DNA from: Symbiodinium microadriaticum
Lineage: Eukaryota; Sar; Dinophyceae; Suessiales; Symbiodiniaceae
DNA: 64,000 nt
NCBI GenBank assembly: GCA_001939145.1
Contig: LSRX01000545.1
Span: 1-64,000, forward strand
Direction: 5' to 3'
In this document: positions 21,147-32,530 of the stretch, in pieces
Layout of the letters: every line of letters starts with the position of its first letter
Position numbering within the stretch: the stretch's first letter is position 1
Translations under genes and position numbers: made by a program
The notes under the pieces: generated by a model
What the model saw: only the letters and a program-made list of their open reading frames with translations
The model's database searches: none
Told to the model about the DNA's origin: nothing

Positions 21147-21989
21147 GAAGAAGGACTCTGGCTTGCTTCCAAGAATGGAGCCGGTAGAACTTAAAGGGTC
21201 GTATAGGAATTCAGAGGACTTTGGAAGGGCTCTAATAAAGGCTGCATAGGCTTCGGTCGTGCTTCTTCTTGGTCTGGGTGAACTGGGGAGCTCTTCTATA
21301 GAGGGTTTCTGCCACGGAGGGTTTGGGTCTTGGGGGTGGGGCAGGGAGAGATGCTAGTCAGAGCTTGTTAATGGCTGCAGAAGCAAAGAGAAGCCCTGCA
21401 CGCTGCGCGCCCACGCGTGCATGTGCAAACCGACTTTGTCTCACCTCCCTTCTTCAACCCCGGGACCCAGAAACCTAAGCCCAGCTCAGGAGCCAAACCC
21501 CTAAACCCTCAACCCTCTAAGCCGTAGACTCAACAACCCATAAATCCTTCAATGAACCCCAGCTCCTCTCTGACCCAGACCCCAAACCCCTAAAGCGCAC
21601 CACCCAAAACCCTACACCTGCCGGCCACAAAACACAGCCACCCACCGTCCAAGAACGCAAACATGACATGCTACCAAAAACACGAACATAAACCTATGAA
21701 CCCCCTGCCTCTCGCCGTAGATGCTGCGAATGGCTCGGGGTACCATGGCCAAGGACGCCAACTTCAACTCGGGGGAGCCCTGCCATACATTTTCCGGGCT
21801 TTTCTGGTGCACACCGAAACCTGCAAGCTAAACCCTAAACCTTAACACACCGAAACCTGCAACTACTTTCCTTTAGGGTTTATATAAGGCGTTTCCGGTG
21901 TCGGGCTTAGGGTCCTTTTTGCTTTTGGAGACCTCTTTGCTGCCTGGCAATCCAAGTAGAACGCCTGAAAGGCTGAGGTAGCAGACCGG
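21147..21989. other. Unique DNA
   Basis: Low-copy sequence. Short C-rich heptamer runs at about 21495-21520 and 21828-21845. No gene is supported. Confidence 0.4.
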
Positions 21990-22232
21990 GTTTAGGGTTC
22001 AGGGTCTTAGGGGTATTAGGGGTTTATAAGGGTTTAGGGTTCAGGGTCTAGGGTTTAGGTTTAGGGGTATTAGGGGTTTGTAAGGGTTTAGGGTTCAGGG
22101 TCTAGGGTTTAGGTTTAGGGGTATTAGGGGTTTAATAAGGGTTTAGGGTTCAGGGTCGAGGGTCTAGGTTTAGGGGTATTAGGGGTTTATAAGGGTTTAG
22201 GGTTCAGGGTTCAGGGTTCAAGGTCTAGGGTG
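21990..22232. repeat. Four-unit tandem repeat with a 54-bp period
   Basis: GTATTAGGGGTTT recurs at 22013, 22067, 22121 and 22176. Each unit also holds TAAGGGTTTAGGGTTCAGGG. This is a second case of telomere-like heptamers captured in a larger tandem unit. Confidence 0.95.
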
Positions 22233-23636
22233 TCCGAGGCATCATGGTGGTCACCGTGCGCGTTGAGGACCCTCGGGGGTTCAGGCTTGAAGCCTTGAAC
22301 CCTAAACCCCAAACCCTTAAACCCTTAAGCCCTAAACACTTCGGTGACTTCTGTTCGAGCTAGCTACGGAGCATTCCGTTCAAGTTAGAACGGCTTTCTG
22401 TCTCAACTTCAGGCAGTGGCCGTGCAAAAGGTGCGGTCTTAAAACATGTACTGGTAGGATGTCTTGGTGGAGTTTTTTCAGATACTGTATAATGGTGTGG
22501 GTAGTGGGCCGTTTTTCATGCACTCCTACCAAGACCAAGTATCCTAGAATGTCCTAGAACAGAGGGAGTACCTGGGGCGTCTAGATAAATCATAACTTAA
22601 ACCCTCGACTGACCCTAAACCCTAAACCCCTAAACTGCCCTAAACCTTCAACCGACCACAATGCTCGCAGCCAAGCCCTACGAAGGAGAACAGGCCTCCG
22701 CGAGCGTGCGGAAAACACGTGCGGCGCAATCCTCCCGCAAGGTTTGGACATTATATCTGTAGTCCTATATCTACATCTATATCTTAGATATGTAGTGCAT
22801 CTATATCTTAGATATGTAGTGTATGTATGTATATGTATGTATATGTATATATATATATATATATATACATATATAATTACATACATATGTAGATAGAGAG
22901 AGAGAGATAGGGTTTGCCCACTCCAGCAACCCCTGAGGCCGGTATCTAGATTCTAACAGTCGGAGTAGAGGCAAACGCAATCCAGAGCGCATCTAACTGC
23001 AGGGCTGTAGGGCATTCGGGTTTAGGGTTTAGGGTTCTAGGGCTTAGGGTTCTAGGGTTTAGGGCTTAGGGTTTAGGGTTGATTTTGCAAGTAAACAAAG
23101 TAGGCTTCTATTGTCATTGGCAAATTACCTTGCAAATCAGCCTACAACTTCAGCTACTACAACTTCTTGATTCACATGCCCGATGCAGAGCCCGAGTCTA
23201 CAGGCAGCTCCGATAGTATGAAAATCACTTCCGTCGACCTCGGGCAAGGTTGCACTCAAAACCGATCATGGAACTCTTGAGACTTTGCGCCGTTTTAACG
23301 CTTAGGTAGTGTCTTGGCGGTGAGAATAGAACGTGAATCAACACATGAAGCTGTCACTGTTAACGGCATTCATCTGAAATCTCCGACAAACTCGCGCAAC
23401 TCGGAGGACGATTCGCTGGACGCTTGCATTCGGCTGAGGGAGAAACGGTTTTATGCTAGCTGTCGTTGGAGCTTCGAGCGCTATCGCCCCACCTACACCC
23501 TGAACCCGACACCCTAAAGCCTACACCGTAAAGCCTACACCCTAAACATACTTGAGGAACCCTCAACCCTGAGATCAAAGAGGTCCTGCCGAGCATGGTT
23601 CACGGGAGCCTGCGGGTTTCCGGTTGAAGTTTGTCT
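22233..23636. other. Unique DNA with a TA/GTAT microsatellite
   Basis: A weak foldback (GGATGTCTTGGTGG and CCTACCAAGACC) lies at about 22456-22545. A (GTAT)n(AT)n tract lies at 22818-22880, beside two copies of ATCTATATCTTAGATATGTA. G-rich heptamers at 23018-23075. Unique sequence fills 23080-23500. Confidence 0.5.
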
Positions 23637-24085
23637 TAGGGCTTAGGGGTTTAGGGGTTTGGGGGTTTGGGGTTTAGGGCTTTTGGGGTTTGGGGGGTTA
23701 GGTTTTATGGTTTGGGGCTTGTAGGGCTTAGAGTTTAGGAGTTTGGGGTTTAGGGCTTTTGGGGGTTTGGGGGTTTAGGTTTTATGGTTTGGGGCCTGTA
23801 GGGTTTAGGGTTTAGGGGTTGACGGGTTGAGGGGTTAAGGATCAGATATTCTTTAGACGTCCAGGAACATGCCATAAGTTACCATGATATGATACGGATA
23901 CATTGCCAAAGAGTAGATGCTATGTTATCCGTCTCAAAGCAGCTTGAATTTCGCTTCCCCAAACCCTAAAACCCTAAACCACAAACCCTTAACCCTTAAC
24001 CCTAAATCCCCCTAAACCCTAAACCCTAAACCCCAAACCCCCCTAAACCCTAAGCCCTAAACCCTCCTAAACCCTAAACCGTTCT
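23637..24085. repeat. G-rich then C-rich heptamer tracts facing each other
   Basis: TTTGGGG/TTTAGGG units at 23637-23830 include a roughly 100-bp phrase duplicated once (GGTTTTATGGTTTGGGGC at about 23702 and 23782). CCCTAAA units follow at 23957-24085. Confidence 0.8.
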
Positions 24086-24196
24086 TGGGGCCTGAGGTCT
24101 TGCTCTCCGAGGAATCTTTTGGGTGCTTGAGCGGCTGGCCCTTTAAGTTCCGAGTCTTTCAGAGTTATTACTGCAGACTAAAAGTAAAGGAAAGTA

Positions 24197-24297
24197 CAGG
24201 TGGGGAGGTTAGGGTATATAGGGCTTCTATATAAGGCTTCTATAAGGTACATGGACCTTCTATAAGGCTCCTAATTATAACGGTAACTACCCACCTG
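24197..24297. mobile_element. Foldback element, family M
   Basis: CAGGTGGGGAGGTTAGGG and the mirrored right end CTACCCACCTG bound it. The interior has three copies of CTTCTATAAGG. The flanks AAAGGAAAGTA and AAAATGTCCTAGA are shared with the 26026 copy, so the repeat unit is longer than the hairpin. Confidence 0.85.
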
Positions 24298-25021
24298 AAA
24301 ATGTCCTAGATAAAACCCTAAACCTACCTCTATGGATTCAAGGTTCAGGTTCTCTGGGTGTAGTTGTACCATATTTGCTTCAATGCTTGGCAGAGGGGTC
24401 TGGGATTGGTATAATTGGTATGATTGTACTCAGAAAACATCAAAAAAAGATATAGGTAATTTCTCACTAAACCCGAAACCCTCGACCCTAAAGTTGTTTG
24501 TCAATCGGAAGCCCCTGCAGCTGGAACCTCGCAAACCTCAACCACATACCCGAGCCGGAACCTGCCTCAGCCTGACATTCCCTGACACCCACCCACTTTT
24601 TGGGGACCGAAAAAAGGGGCCCTAATTCGGAGAACTACCCATATCTTGAAGTTTTATCCAGAACCAATGCCTCACCATGCACGACGTCTCTTCCCTACCC
24701 TCAACCCTGACACCCCAGCCCTAAACCATGAAATCCGAAACCTTCAATACCCTCCAAGATTTACACCCTGAGCACTAAACCCTGACACCCTTGCCCTAAA
24801 CCATGAAATCCGAAGCCTTTGAACCTTCAAAGATCTAGATCTACACCCTGAACCCTACACGCTAAACCTCTGAGACCCCTTAAACTCCTGAACTCGAAAC
24901 TCTAAACCCCTGAAACCCCTTAAACCCTTAAACCCCTGAACCTAGGCCCTGCCTGAAGTCCCTGCACGAAGGCTCGGTAGTCGACGCAGTCCTTTCTGAC
25001 CGGGTCCTCGTCGATGCCGAA
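24298..25021. other. Unique DNA, half family A element, C-rich repeats
   Basis: A single family A right arm (GGCCCTAATTCGGAGAACTA) is at about 24618-24638. A 90-bp phrase (CCCTAAACCATGAAATCCGA) is duplicated at about 24719 and 24792. No gene is supported. Confidence 0.5.
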
Positions 25022-25183
25022 ATTCCCTTATAGACTTATAAGTATCGTAACCCCAATTAGGACCCTTTTTAGGGTACGTAGTTATGTCATAGACTTTTAA
25101 GTCCCCTAAAAAAACCCTTTTTAGGTAATTATACATCTACTTATTTATATACCTAATTTACTAAGTTCCCAGACCCTCCAAGC
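25022..25183. mobile_element. Family H element, left arm degraded
   Basis: The right end ACTAAGTTCCCAGACCCTCC is recognisable, and the interior ATAGACTTATAAGTA matches the other H copies. The left terminal repeat is missing. Confidence 0.55.
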
Positions 25184-25244
25184 ACCGTGCGTCCACTTGG
25201 TTCTCTTGAGCCCTCAACCTGAGACCTGGATGCAGTCTCAGGTT

Positions 25245-25400
25245 GAGGCTTGTGGCTTGAGGGTTTAGGCTACAAGGGGTTGGGGTTTAGGGTATAGGGT
25301 TCGGTTTAGGGTTTGGGGTTCGGGTTAGGGTTTAGGGTTTAGGGTTTGGTTTAAGGTTCAGGGTTTAGGCTAGAGGGTTTAGGGTAGAGGGTTCAAGGCT
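25245..25400. repeat. TTTAGGG tract
   Basis: Degenerate G-rich heptamers (TTTAGGG, TTCGGG, TATAGGG). Confidence 0.75.
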
Positions 25401-25487
25401 TCGAGATGTGGGGCGTATATTTAAAGTCTTAGGCGTCACGCTTCTGGCCAAAGGTTTGGGTAGTAGGACGGGCTTCGGAGGCCTATA

Positions 25488-25597
25488 CCCTAAGGGTCCA
25501 AGTACCTAATAATCATATACTCTCCTAAATATTAACCTAGATAATTTACTATCCGTAAGCAAAGTACCTTATTATTGGGTCCTTTGGACCCTTAGGG
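25488..25597. mobile_element. Foldback element, family D
   Basis: CCCTAAGGGTCCAAGTACCT and GGGTCCTTTGGACCCTTAGGG carry the inverted ends CCCTAAGGGTCCA and TGGACCCTTAGGG. The flanks are TA on the left and ATA on the right. Confidence 0.85.
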
Positions 25598-25649
25598 ATA
25601 GGGCCATCAACAGCTGATCGCCCGCGGGGGGAGATGGAAAGAGTAGCTG

Positions 25650-25743
25650 TACCCATAGGCTCCATAGTAGCTCCTTTTTGGGATTACCTTCTAGGATCCT
25701 AGATATGAGCCACAAAAAGGAATTACTTTGGAGCCTAAGGGTA
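25650..25743. mobile_element. Foldback element, family E
   Basis: TACCCATAGGCTCCATAGTA pairs with TACTTTGGAGCCTAAGGGTA. It lies only 52 bp from the family D element at 25488. Confidence 0.9.
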
Positions 25744-26025
25744 ACAAGTAGCAATCGGTCTCTTAAACAAACTCAAGGCGACAAGCGTAAGACTGCCTCC
25801 AATATTTAACAACAAGAACCAAGTGCACCTTCCTTCGCCTGGTTTTCTCCCGGACTGCACCCTGAAAGCTTGTTGCTCATGGCTTTCCAAGAGGGTCCAT
25901 GTACACTACGATTCTGGAAATAGGTCCTTAAACCATAATTAACATGGATGGTCTTATGGGATCCATTGCCACAATGCTAGTAAATTATGGACCTGCTGGC
26001 TGCACCTTGGTGTTAAAGGAAACTA
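25744..26025. other. Unique DNA
   Basis: Low-copy sequence without heptamers. No gene recognised. Confidence 0.4.
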
Positions 26026-26120
26026 CAGGTGGGGAGTTTAGGGTATATAGAGCTTCTATAAGGCTTCTATAAGGTATCTAAACCTTCTATAAGGCTCCTA
26101 TAACGGCAACTACCCACCTG
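26026..26120. mobile_element. Foldback element, family M
   Basis: CAGGTGGGGAGTTTAGGG and CTACCCACCTG are the ends. It has the CTTCTATAAGG repeats seen at 24197 and the same flanks AAAGGAAACTA and AAAATGTCCTAGA. Confidence 0.88.
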
Positions 26121-28241
26121 AAAATGTCCTAGATTGGTGGTTATTCCCCCTGAACCGTAAGCCCATAACCCGAAACACCAAATCCCAACTACTAGCCCCA
26201 ACAGCCTAAATCCAAGATCTAAGCCTTACTAATCTCGAAAGCAATGCTTCAACCACTATGATTCCGCCCGCAAAAAAGCCGTCAACCCCCGATGCAAGAA
26301 ACCCCCAACATCTGGTATCCAAGACCCTACCAAACGTCATACAGGAGTGCTAAAACTTACCAGAATAGGATTCACAATTCACGGCATATACAACCCCCTG
26401 AACCAAAACAAAAACACCAGAATTCTACACTTAAACCCCGAAAAACCCTAAACCCTGCGTACCCGCCCTAGCCTCAACCCAAACGCCCTGAACCCTCACT
26501 GACACCCTGAAAAGCTCCGAGACCCTAAACCCGGAAACCCCCAAAGCCCTAAACCCCCAAACCCAAACCTCAAAGCCCTGAAAACCCCAAGGAGCTCCTG
26601 GAAGAGCGCCCCAAAAGTGGCCAAATCTGCGGGATCCATTTGGGGAAGTAAACGCCGGAGCACGGCCTGCTGTTGGCTTTTGCTTATGGAGATTTCTACA
26701 ATTCTTTATGGCGATCGTTAGGGCTTTAGGAACTGCGTCGCGGAACATGGGACTTGTGGATTTCATAGGGAGTGGAGTTCATAGGGATTTATGGGGTTAT
26801 GTTTCGTGCTGAGGCTGCCTTTTCATTAGTTCAATTCAAACTTTAAGGGCGGCATAGGTCTTACGGTTTGTGTAAGGGACCTCCGGAATCAGGACTTTGG
26901 GCCTAGGAGTTCTACGTTTTTTTCGGAATCAAGTACGGCTTGCGGTTTACGATTTAGGGTTTAGGGTTAACGGTTCGGGGTATAGTGGCTGTTTAAGGAG
27001 CCCCAACACGAACAGGGACACGACTTCGCGCTTGGGGACTGGGTCATGGGTGGACAGTCAGCTGTCTCGTGGCCCAGCAAATAATTCTCAACTGAAGCTC
27101 ATTCTTGGTATACCTGAATGTCATAGTGGCTGAGCCAACTGGACCCAACAATGAAACCGTGAAGTCATCAATTAAGCCGGAGCATTGTACTTCAAGGCTG
27201 CCAGGAATAGTAAACAAAGGTCTAGCAAGTCCTAAATCAATCCGGAAACTACAGATCTCGACAAGTGGTAAAGTCTACCTAAACCCTCCTAAACCCTAAA
27301 CCCTAAACCCTACATAGTAACCCTTCCAACCCCTAATTCTGTCTGCCCTGAAGGAGGCCTAGGGCAGCCCAACATCTTTGGGGATCAATACCAATATAGT
27401 AGGTCCTGTGGTAGATATCTTAGCCCCAAGCGCAGCTACTATACTACTGCTTGGACGACGTGGGATCATGGTGTGCGAGGTTGAGGCTTCCCCAAAGAGC
27501 ATGGGAACGGCTAGACGAGGCTTTGGGGCCGAGATCTTTCTCCCCGAAGTGCTCGAGCCGGAATCTTGTGTTGCAGTTGCGAAGTCCTAGGGTTTAGGGT
27601 TTAATTAAGGATTGATTAGGGATTAGGGCTTCATGACCACAACCCCGGCCAACCTTCGACACAAGCAGTGTCTCGCTGCAGCAACCCGCAAACTTCACAA
27701 CTTCATTGAGCATGTCTGCCAGAAACAATGGCATGATACATCAATGCTTCAAGACTGCATCGTTGCCTTTGTCATCACGTTCATCACAACGATGACCATC
27801 ACCACCGTCAAGCCCAAAGCAGTCAGAGGTTGGTACTGAATGCTACACTAAGTTAAAAGCTTACGCTTGATTTCATTGTCATTACGACACCGACTCAGCA
27901 ACACAACAACGCTAGCTCGCAAAGACTGGCCTGCATGTTGCTATTTGTTCTTGCCGTTGCCCCGACTCATTGCATGCATTGCGGGGGGCGGGGGTTGGGG
28001 GGCGCACTTCTTTCTGGCGCATCCCGGCGATCATGGCAATGGCCTCAGCGGATTTCCGTTGCCTCCTGCACCAGTCTCCAAGTGACAACAAACCAAGCAT
28101 CTTGGTGTGTTGTTCTGAAGTGTGTTTCCTTTTAGGTATGTACCCTGCAGTTCATCAGCGCCTAGAAGGCATGATGTTGCCAGAGGCTGCCTTCAACTGC
28201 TGCCAACATCCGCTTGTAGGGATCCAGCGACATTGCTGCCA
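26121..28241. other. Long mostly unique segment downstream of BTB copy 3
   Basis: C-rich heptamers at about 26435-26590 and 27280-27312; G-rich at about 26955-26970 and 27590-27630. Between 27640 and 28240 the sequence is heptamer-free and gene-like in composition. I find no long ATG frame there that I recognise. It may hold the 3' untranslated region of BTB copy 3 and an unplaced exon. Confidence 0.45.
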
Positions 28242-28925
28242 TCAGGCCAATTCCGTGAGAAGGTTTTCAAGCAAGCTTGATAGTTGCGGCCGAGGCCCAC
28301 AGAAAGAAGCCTTGTAATTAGCAATCTCATCCTTCATCCCCATGAGCCGATTCAGTGTATCTTGCTTTTGGAGGACCAACTCGAAAAAAATGTCCGGCGC
28401 AGATTGCCGTAGCACCTCCAAGTCCTCCTTCGTGCTGTGCTTCGCCAGGTGCCTCATGCACCTTTGGTACTGTCTGTTGAGCCCGTGCGTGCTAGCTTGC
28501 AGGAGACGAGTGGTGTTGGGCGGAAGATTAAGCAGCAGACCTTCACATGCTTGCTTGATGACCTCCACCTGGTAGTAGTCACTGATGGCAAGAAGCGAAT
28601 CAGCGTTTGCCTCTGTGACTTTGTCGGTGCTCCATGCGCAAGGACCAAGTAAACTATAGAATACTTTGAACTCCTCTGTGCTCGCCACATCCACCTTGAT
28701 GACGCCTTGCTGTGCTTCCTTCATGCCACTGCTGAACATGCGGTTGAACACAGGAGAAGCCACGCGGAGCAGATGAGAGCTAGCCAACATAGAGTTCTCA
28801 GAGTCTTCACCAAACTCCAAACGAACATCCCCGACCTGCTGTAGGCTGGCGGCTTCGTGCATGATGTTGTCGGCCGCCTGCTGCGGTTCCATGTCCTCTG
28901 CCGTTCTCTTGGTTCCTCTCTCCAT
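28242..28925 (-). CDS. BTB/POZ domain protein, copy 3 (intact)
   Basis: Intact 227-residue ORF ending in TGA. I start it at the ATG at 28925 (MERGTKRTAEDMEPQQ), matching copy 1. The frame is open further upstream but has no ATG. KR near residues 6-7 precedes a linker. The BTB domain runs from about residue 31 (VGDVRLEFGEDSENSMLASS) to about 130, with ASPVFNRMFSSGMKEAQ and LLAISDYYQVEVIKQACE. The following helical part (STKEDLEVLRQSAPDIFFEL, about 164-183) is a BACK-like position but is too short to assign firmly. The C-terminus (LSSLLENLLTELA) is amphipathic and lacks the acidic run of copy 2. Known BTB proteins dimerise and often recruit substrates to cullin-3; no partner domain is present. 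The leader GCCCCAGCAA is shared with copy 1. No intron is visible. Confidence 0.88.
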   Translation of the reverse strand: MERGTKRTAEDMEPQQAADNIMHEAASLQQVGDVRLEFGEDSENSMLASSHLLRVASPVFNRMFSSGMKEAQQGVIKVDVASTEEFKVFYSLLGPCAWSTDKVTEANADSLLAISDYYQVEVIKQACEGLLLNLPPNTTRLLQASTHGLNRQYQRCMRHLAKHSTKEDLEVLRQSAPDIFFELVLQKQDTLNRLMGMKDEIANYKASFCGPRPQLSSLLENLLTELA

Positions 28926-28961
28926 GGTGACCTCTGCCCCAGCAACAAGCCAGCGATGCAA

Positions 28962-29927
28962 GAGGTTTTTGAGCTACACTGTCTGCGATGGATAAAGGAC
29001 TTATGATGGAACAAACCCTTGCAACTTCGTTGCCCGGTTGAAATCAATGCCAACCAGAGATGCCCAACCTGCAGACCTGAGAAGATCCAATACTGAACCT
29101 GAATGCTGAGGTATCTGTCGAGGTTTGAGGTACAATCTTTCAGACCTACGCCAACCTGTTTAGAGTCGTGTTTCGAGTCTAGAGATTCCTAAGAGTGAGG
29201 AAGAATGCAACGCAATACTCGATGCCAGCGGAATGAAACCTGCAGCGTAGATCGTACACAGTCGTACACCCTAAACTCTAAACTCCTAAACCCTAAACCC
29301 CTAAAGCCTTAACCCTAAACCCTAAACCCTAAACCCCTAAACCCTTAGCCCCTATTAACCCTAAACCCTCTATTTCGAACCTCCAAGCCCAAACCTCAAG
29401 ACACCTGTTTGCGTGCCTATGAAGCCAACAGCTTCGAGCCCAGGCCGCAGCGAAACAGGGACAGATGTCTGCTTTAGAAAGTGAGCCTCGGAAAAATTAG
29501 AGCACCTAGAGTCTCCAAGGTAGTTGCCTTTTTTGGGGGTAAGTTTGTGTTCGATTGCAACAAGCACTTGCACAAAACAGGATTACATTGGAGGCCATGT
29601 CTAGCTGAAGTCCATGTAACATGTTCTGTTGTATAGTAGGCTGTAGGAATTACACTACCAAGTTTCTAAGCTCTCAGGTTCAATACCCATCCATCCGCAA
29701 CCCTGAACCTGAACTAAACACCTATGAGTTGAATCCTAGAATATTTGTGGCGAAAGCTTCCATATATAACTTGCATAACCTACTTAGAACGCTCTCTGGT
29801 CGACTAGATAAGTCCCAAACCCTAAGCCCTAAAACTCGAAAAGAACCCACACGCCCTTCCCAGGCAACCTCAAAGGTCTCTCGTGGCAGCAATGGCGGAG
29901 GCACCTCCGCGGCGTCATGGTGCCTTG
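28962..29927. other. Upstream region of BTB copy 3, unique DNA, one C-rich tract
   Basis: CCCTAAA units at about 29268-29370. The rest is unique. I see no TATA-like or other promoter motif that I can defend. Confidence 0.45.
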
Positions 29928-30043
29928 CCCAGAGAACCCAATACCGCTTAATCAAGGAGTATACCTTAATCATAAAATTAAGGCCCCTATAATTTAAGGT
30001 ATATTCGGTATATTCCTTAACTAAGGGGTATTGGGTTCTCGGG
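29928..30043. mobile_element. Foldback element, family B
   Basis: CCCAGAGAACCCAATACCGC pairs with the mirrored right end GGGGTATTGGGTTCTCGGG. The inner arm TTTAAGGTATATTC is followed by a 12-bp duplication, GGTATATTC twice. Confidence 0.9.
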
Positions 30044-31468
30044 TGAAGCTCTGGCTTAGATGATAATCAGGGCCCCTAAACCCTAAACCCCGAACCATGC
30101 GGTTTATAGGAGCTGAGATTTTAGACTATATAATTAGGGCCCCTAAAACCTCAACCTCAAACCATACGGTTTACAGGATTTACAAATAATAATGTTTAGA
30201 TCCATAGGGTTCACAGGGCTCACAGGGGCTCCAGTTTATAAGGCTCACAGTTTTCATAATGTACACAGGGCTGTTTTGGGGCTTACAGGGATTATTGAAG
30301 ACCATATGGTCTAGTACCGGATCCGTGGCATCTGGGAGTTCTCGCTTCAGGTTTAGGCATTTAGGGTTTAGGGATTTATCGATTCAGGTTTAGGGGTTTA
30401 GTGGAGAGCATGTACTATGTAATTACTGTCTATGCTTCAGAAACTCGCTATGAGCTCTGACTGTAAGGAACTTAGGTTGCCAACAACTCCGGCATGTGAC
30501 TGTGAGTATCTTAGATGCCACAGGCTGGCATATGGATGCGTTCCGACTTTCTGCCCTTTCCTCTAAACTAGATGATGAAAACCAGGAAAGCTTGAAGCCC
30601 CGAGTTCTTCTTCTTCTGCTTTTCACCAGCTCGGCTTGATGGTAGCAGGTGCCTTGCGAGCAGTTCACTCCTAACTCCAGGAAACACCGCAGAAAAAACG
30701 CACCCCCCCCCCAGTTGCCTGGGAATGGGGCAGTAGGTCCTGATGACCATGTCGCTGTACCTAAACAGTCGGGTTCGATTTCTGCAGGGCTCCACGAGGA
30801 CCCATGTTAGAGGCGCGGGGCTTTGCTGTGCCATAGCCGTAGATTTTGTGGATTTTGACAGCAAGCAGTTGCCTTTTGCTTCGCATGTGTGTCCCCGGGG
30901 TAAACCCTGTACACGGTGACATCTACCAAGATTCGAAGATGGGTGCTCTTGTTAAAGGACGGCGGTTAAAGGACGGCGCTTCCCAAAGACAGTTCGCAGG
31001 TCAACTGGAAGTTTCATGCAGGGTCGTAGGGTCTAGATTGCTGAAGGTTCAGATTCCCTAAACCCTAAACCCTAAAGGCCCTAAACTGGGATTTGGACTG
31101 ACTGAGAGCTGGGTTCAGGGTCGGCAGCTACCGAAAGCTGTTTGTGGGGTTTGAGAGTATCGGATCTACTATAGGCCCCTTAATAATTAGAATAGGGTTT
31201 TGGGGCCCATTATACTATACATATAGTAAGAAACCACCAATATAGTATAGGTCATTATTTAGGCCCCTACATTAGTTCCGCGAAGGCTTCCATCCAGCAG
31301 TGTAGGACCGCCAGCCCAGTAAGACCAAGTCGTGCGCCCTTGTGGCCCCTCAACCCCCAGCTCAAGACCCAGCGCCAGCCCACACGCCATCAAGGCCCCG
31401 TGAAGACCGATACCTACGACCGGCTTCACGTACTCGTCCGAGCATCTCGATGAAGCCCAATTCCTAGT
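30044..31468. other. Unique DNA with a dispersed GGGCCCCTTAAT-type repeat
   Basis: A phrase (GGGCCCCTAAAACCTCAACC followed by ACGGTTTACAGG) is imperfectly duplicated at about 30070-30180. At 31160-31262 is CCCCTTAATAATTAGAATAG, GGGTTTTGGGGC and TATACTATAC. Similar blocks lie at about 34255, 46475 and 51135. They are not foldbacks, and their ends are unclear. Confidence 0.5.
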
Positions 31469-31573
31469 GGTCCATGTACCCAAATAGTATATACATTGGC
31501 CCCAAAGTACCTATATAGGGACTACATTATTAAGGCCAATGTATCTACTATTTGGCTACATGGATCCTTAGGG
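31469..31573. mobile_element. Foldback element, family J
   Basis: GGTCCATGTACCCAAATAGT and ACTATTTGGCTACATGGATCC are inverted copies, with inner arms ACATTGGCC and GGCCAATGT. Confidence 0.9.
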
Positions 31574-31675
31574 AATGTGCTTCAAACTAACTATAGACTT
31601 CCGTATCCTCAACCCTGCATCCCAACACCCCAAGCCCTCCGACCCCAAGTTCCTGAGCTTTAACCCCAGCCCAAA

Positions 31676-31765
31676 AAACCCTAAACCCTAAACCAAAAAC
31701 CCTAAACCAAAAGCCCAAAACCCTAAACCCTAAACCAAAAACCCAAAACCCTAAACCCCAGTAAC
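31676..31765. repeat. CCCTAAACCAAAA tandem
   Basis: Units of ACCCTAAACC alternate with AAAACC, a local variant of the C-rich heptamer. Confidence 0.8.
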
Positions 31766-31874
31766 CCTAGGCAACAAATTATCCGGTATCCAAGCCGCAA
31801 GGACGTGGCATCGCCACGGCAGCACTGCGCCAGGCTCCGCTTTAAAGCCCGGAGTAGCCTGCACAGCATCACTC

Positions 31875-32001
31875 TACCCAGACCCCCCGGGAGCATCCAA
31901 AAAGTAGATCCCTTAAAGGGGGGTTCCTATAAAGTACCCTTTAGTAGTTAGGGTCCCAAATTAGGGGATCTACTTTCTAGATCCTCCCGGGGGTCTGGGT
32001 A
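31875..32001. mobile_element. Foldback element, family G
   Basis: TACCCAGACCCCCCGGGAGC pairs with the mirrored CTCCCGGGGGTCTGGGTA. TA lies at both ends. Inner arms AAGTAGATCCC and GGGGATCTACTT are long, so nearly the whole element folds. Confidence 0.92.
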
Positions 32002-32290
32002 TACAAAATGTTGCTGCAATATCTCTCGCATAGGGTTTAGAGTTAAGGGTTTTGGGTTTGGAGTTTAGGCTCTAGTGGTTATCTTAAGCTGTGGGTTTAG
32101 GGCCGTTGAGGGCTTATATTTTTCCTAAATCCTGATTGTCTGCGCCGTGAATACTGCTCGAGTGGACTCATTGCAAGACGCTCGAGCCCGAACTCGCAGC
32201 CTCCCTCTGATATTGGTTGGACTTGTCCTGATACACACATGTACATATTCACAGACGGACAGACCGGCAAACAGACAGACAGACCGACAG
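32002..32290. other. Unique DNA
   Basis: Low-copy sequence leading into the GATA microsatellite. No gene is seen. Confidence 0.4.
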
Positions 32291-32300
32291 ACAGGGAGGC

Positions 32301-32332
<32 letters not shown>

Positions 32333-32530
32333 TGATTGATTGATTGATTGATAGATAAGTAGATAGACATAGATAGACAGATAGATAGATACATAGATAT
32401 TAGATAGACAGATAGATAGGTAGATAGACAGAAGGATAGATAGACAGAAGGATAGATAGGTAAATAGACAGATAGATAGATATACAGATAGATAGCCAGC
32501 TAACTAGCTAGCTAGCTAGCGAGATAGATA
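32291..32530. repeat. GATA/GACA microsatellite
   Basis: About 240 bp of GATA, GACA, GATT and CTAG tetramers in short homogeneous runs. The ORF on the minus strand with SIYLSI repeats is a translation of this tract and is not a gene. Confidence 0.95.

Noticed and set aside
22456..22545. Another foldback family
   Set aside because: The arms (GGATGTCTTGGTGG and CCTACCAAGACC) pair poorly, and no second copy is in the window.
30765..30800. tRNA gene suggested by GGTTCGATTT
   Set aside because: There is no A-box upstream at a suitable distance and no acceptor stem.
32125..32394. Ser/Ile/Tyr-rich ORF
   Set aside because: It is a translation of the GATA/GACA microsatellite.
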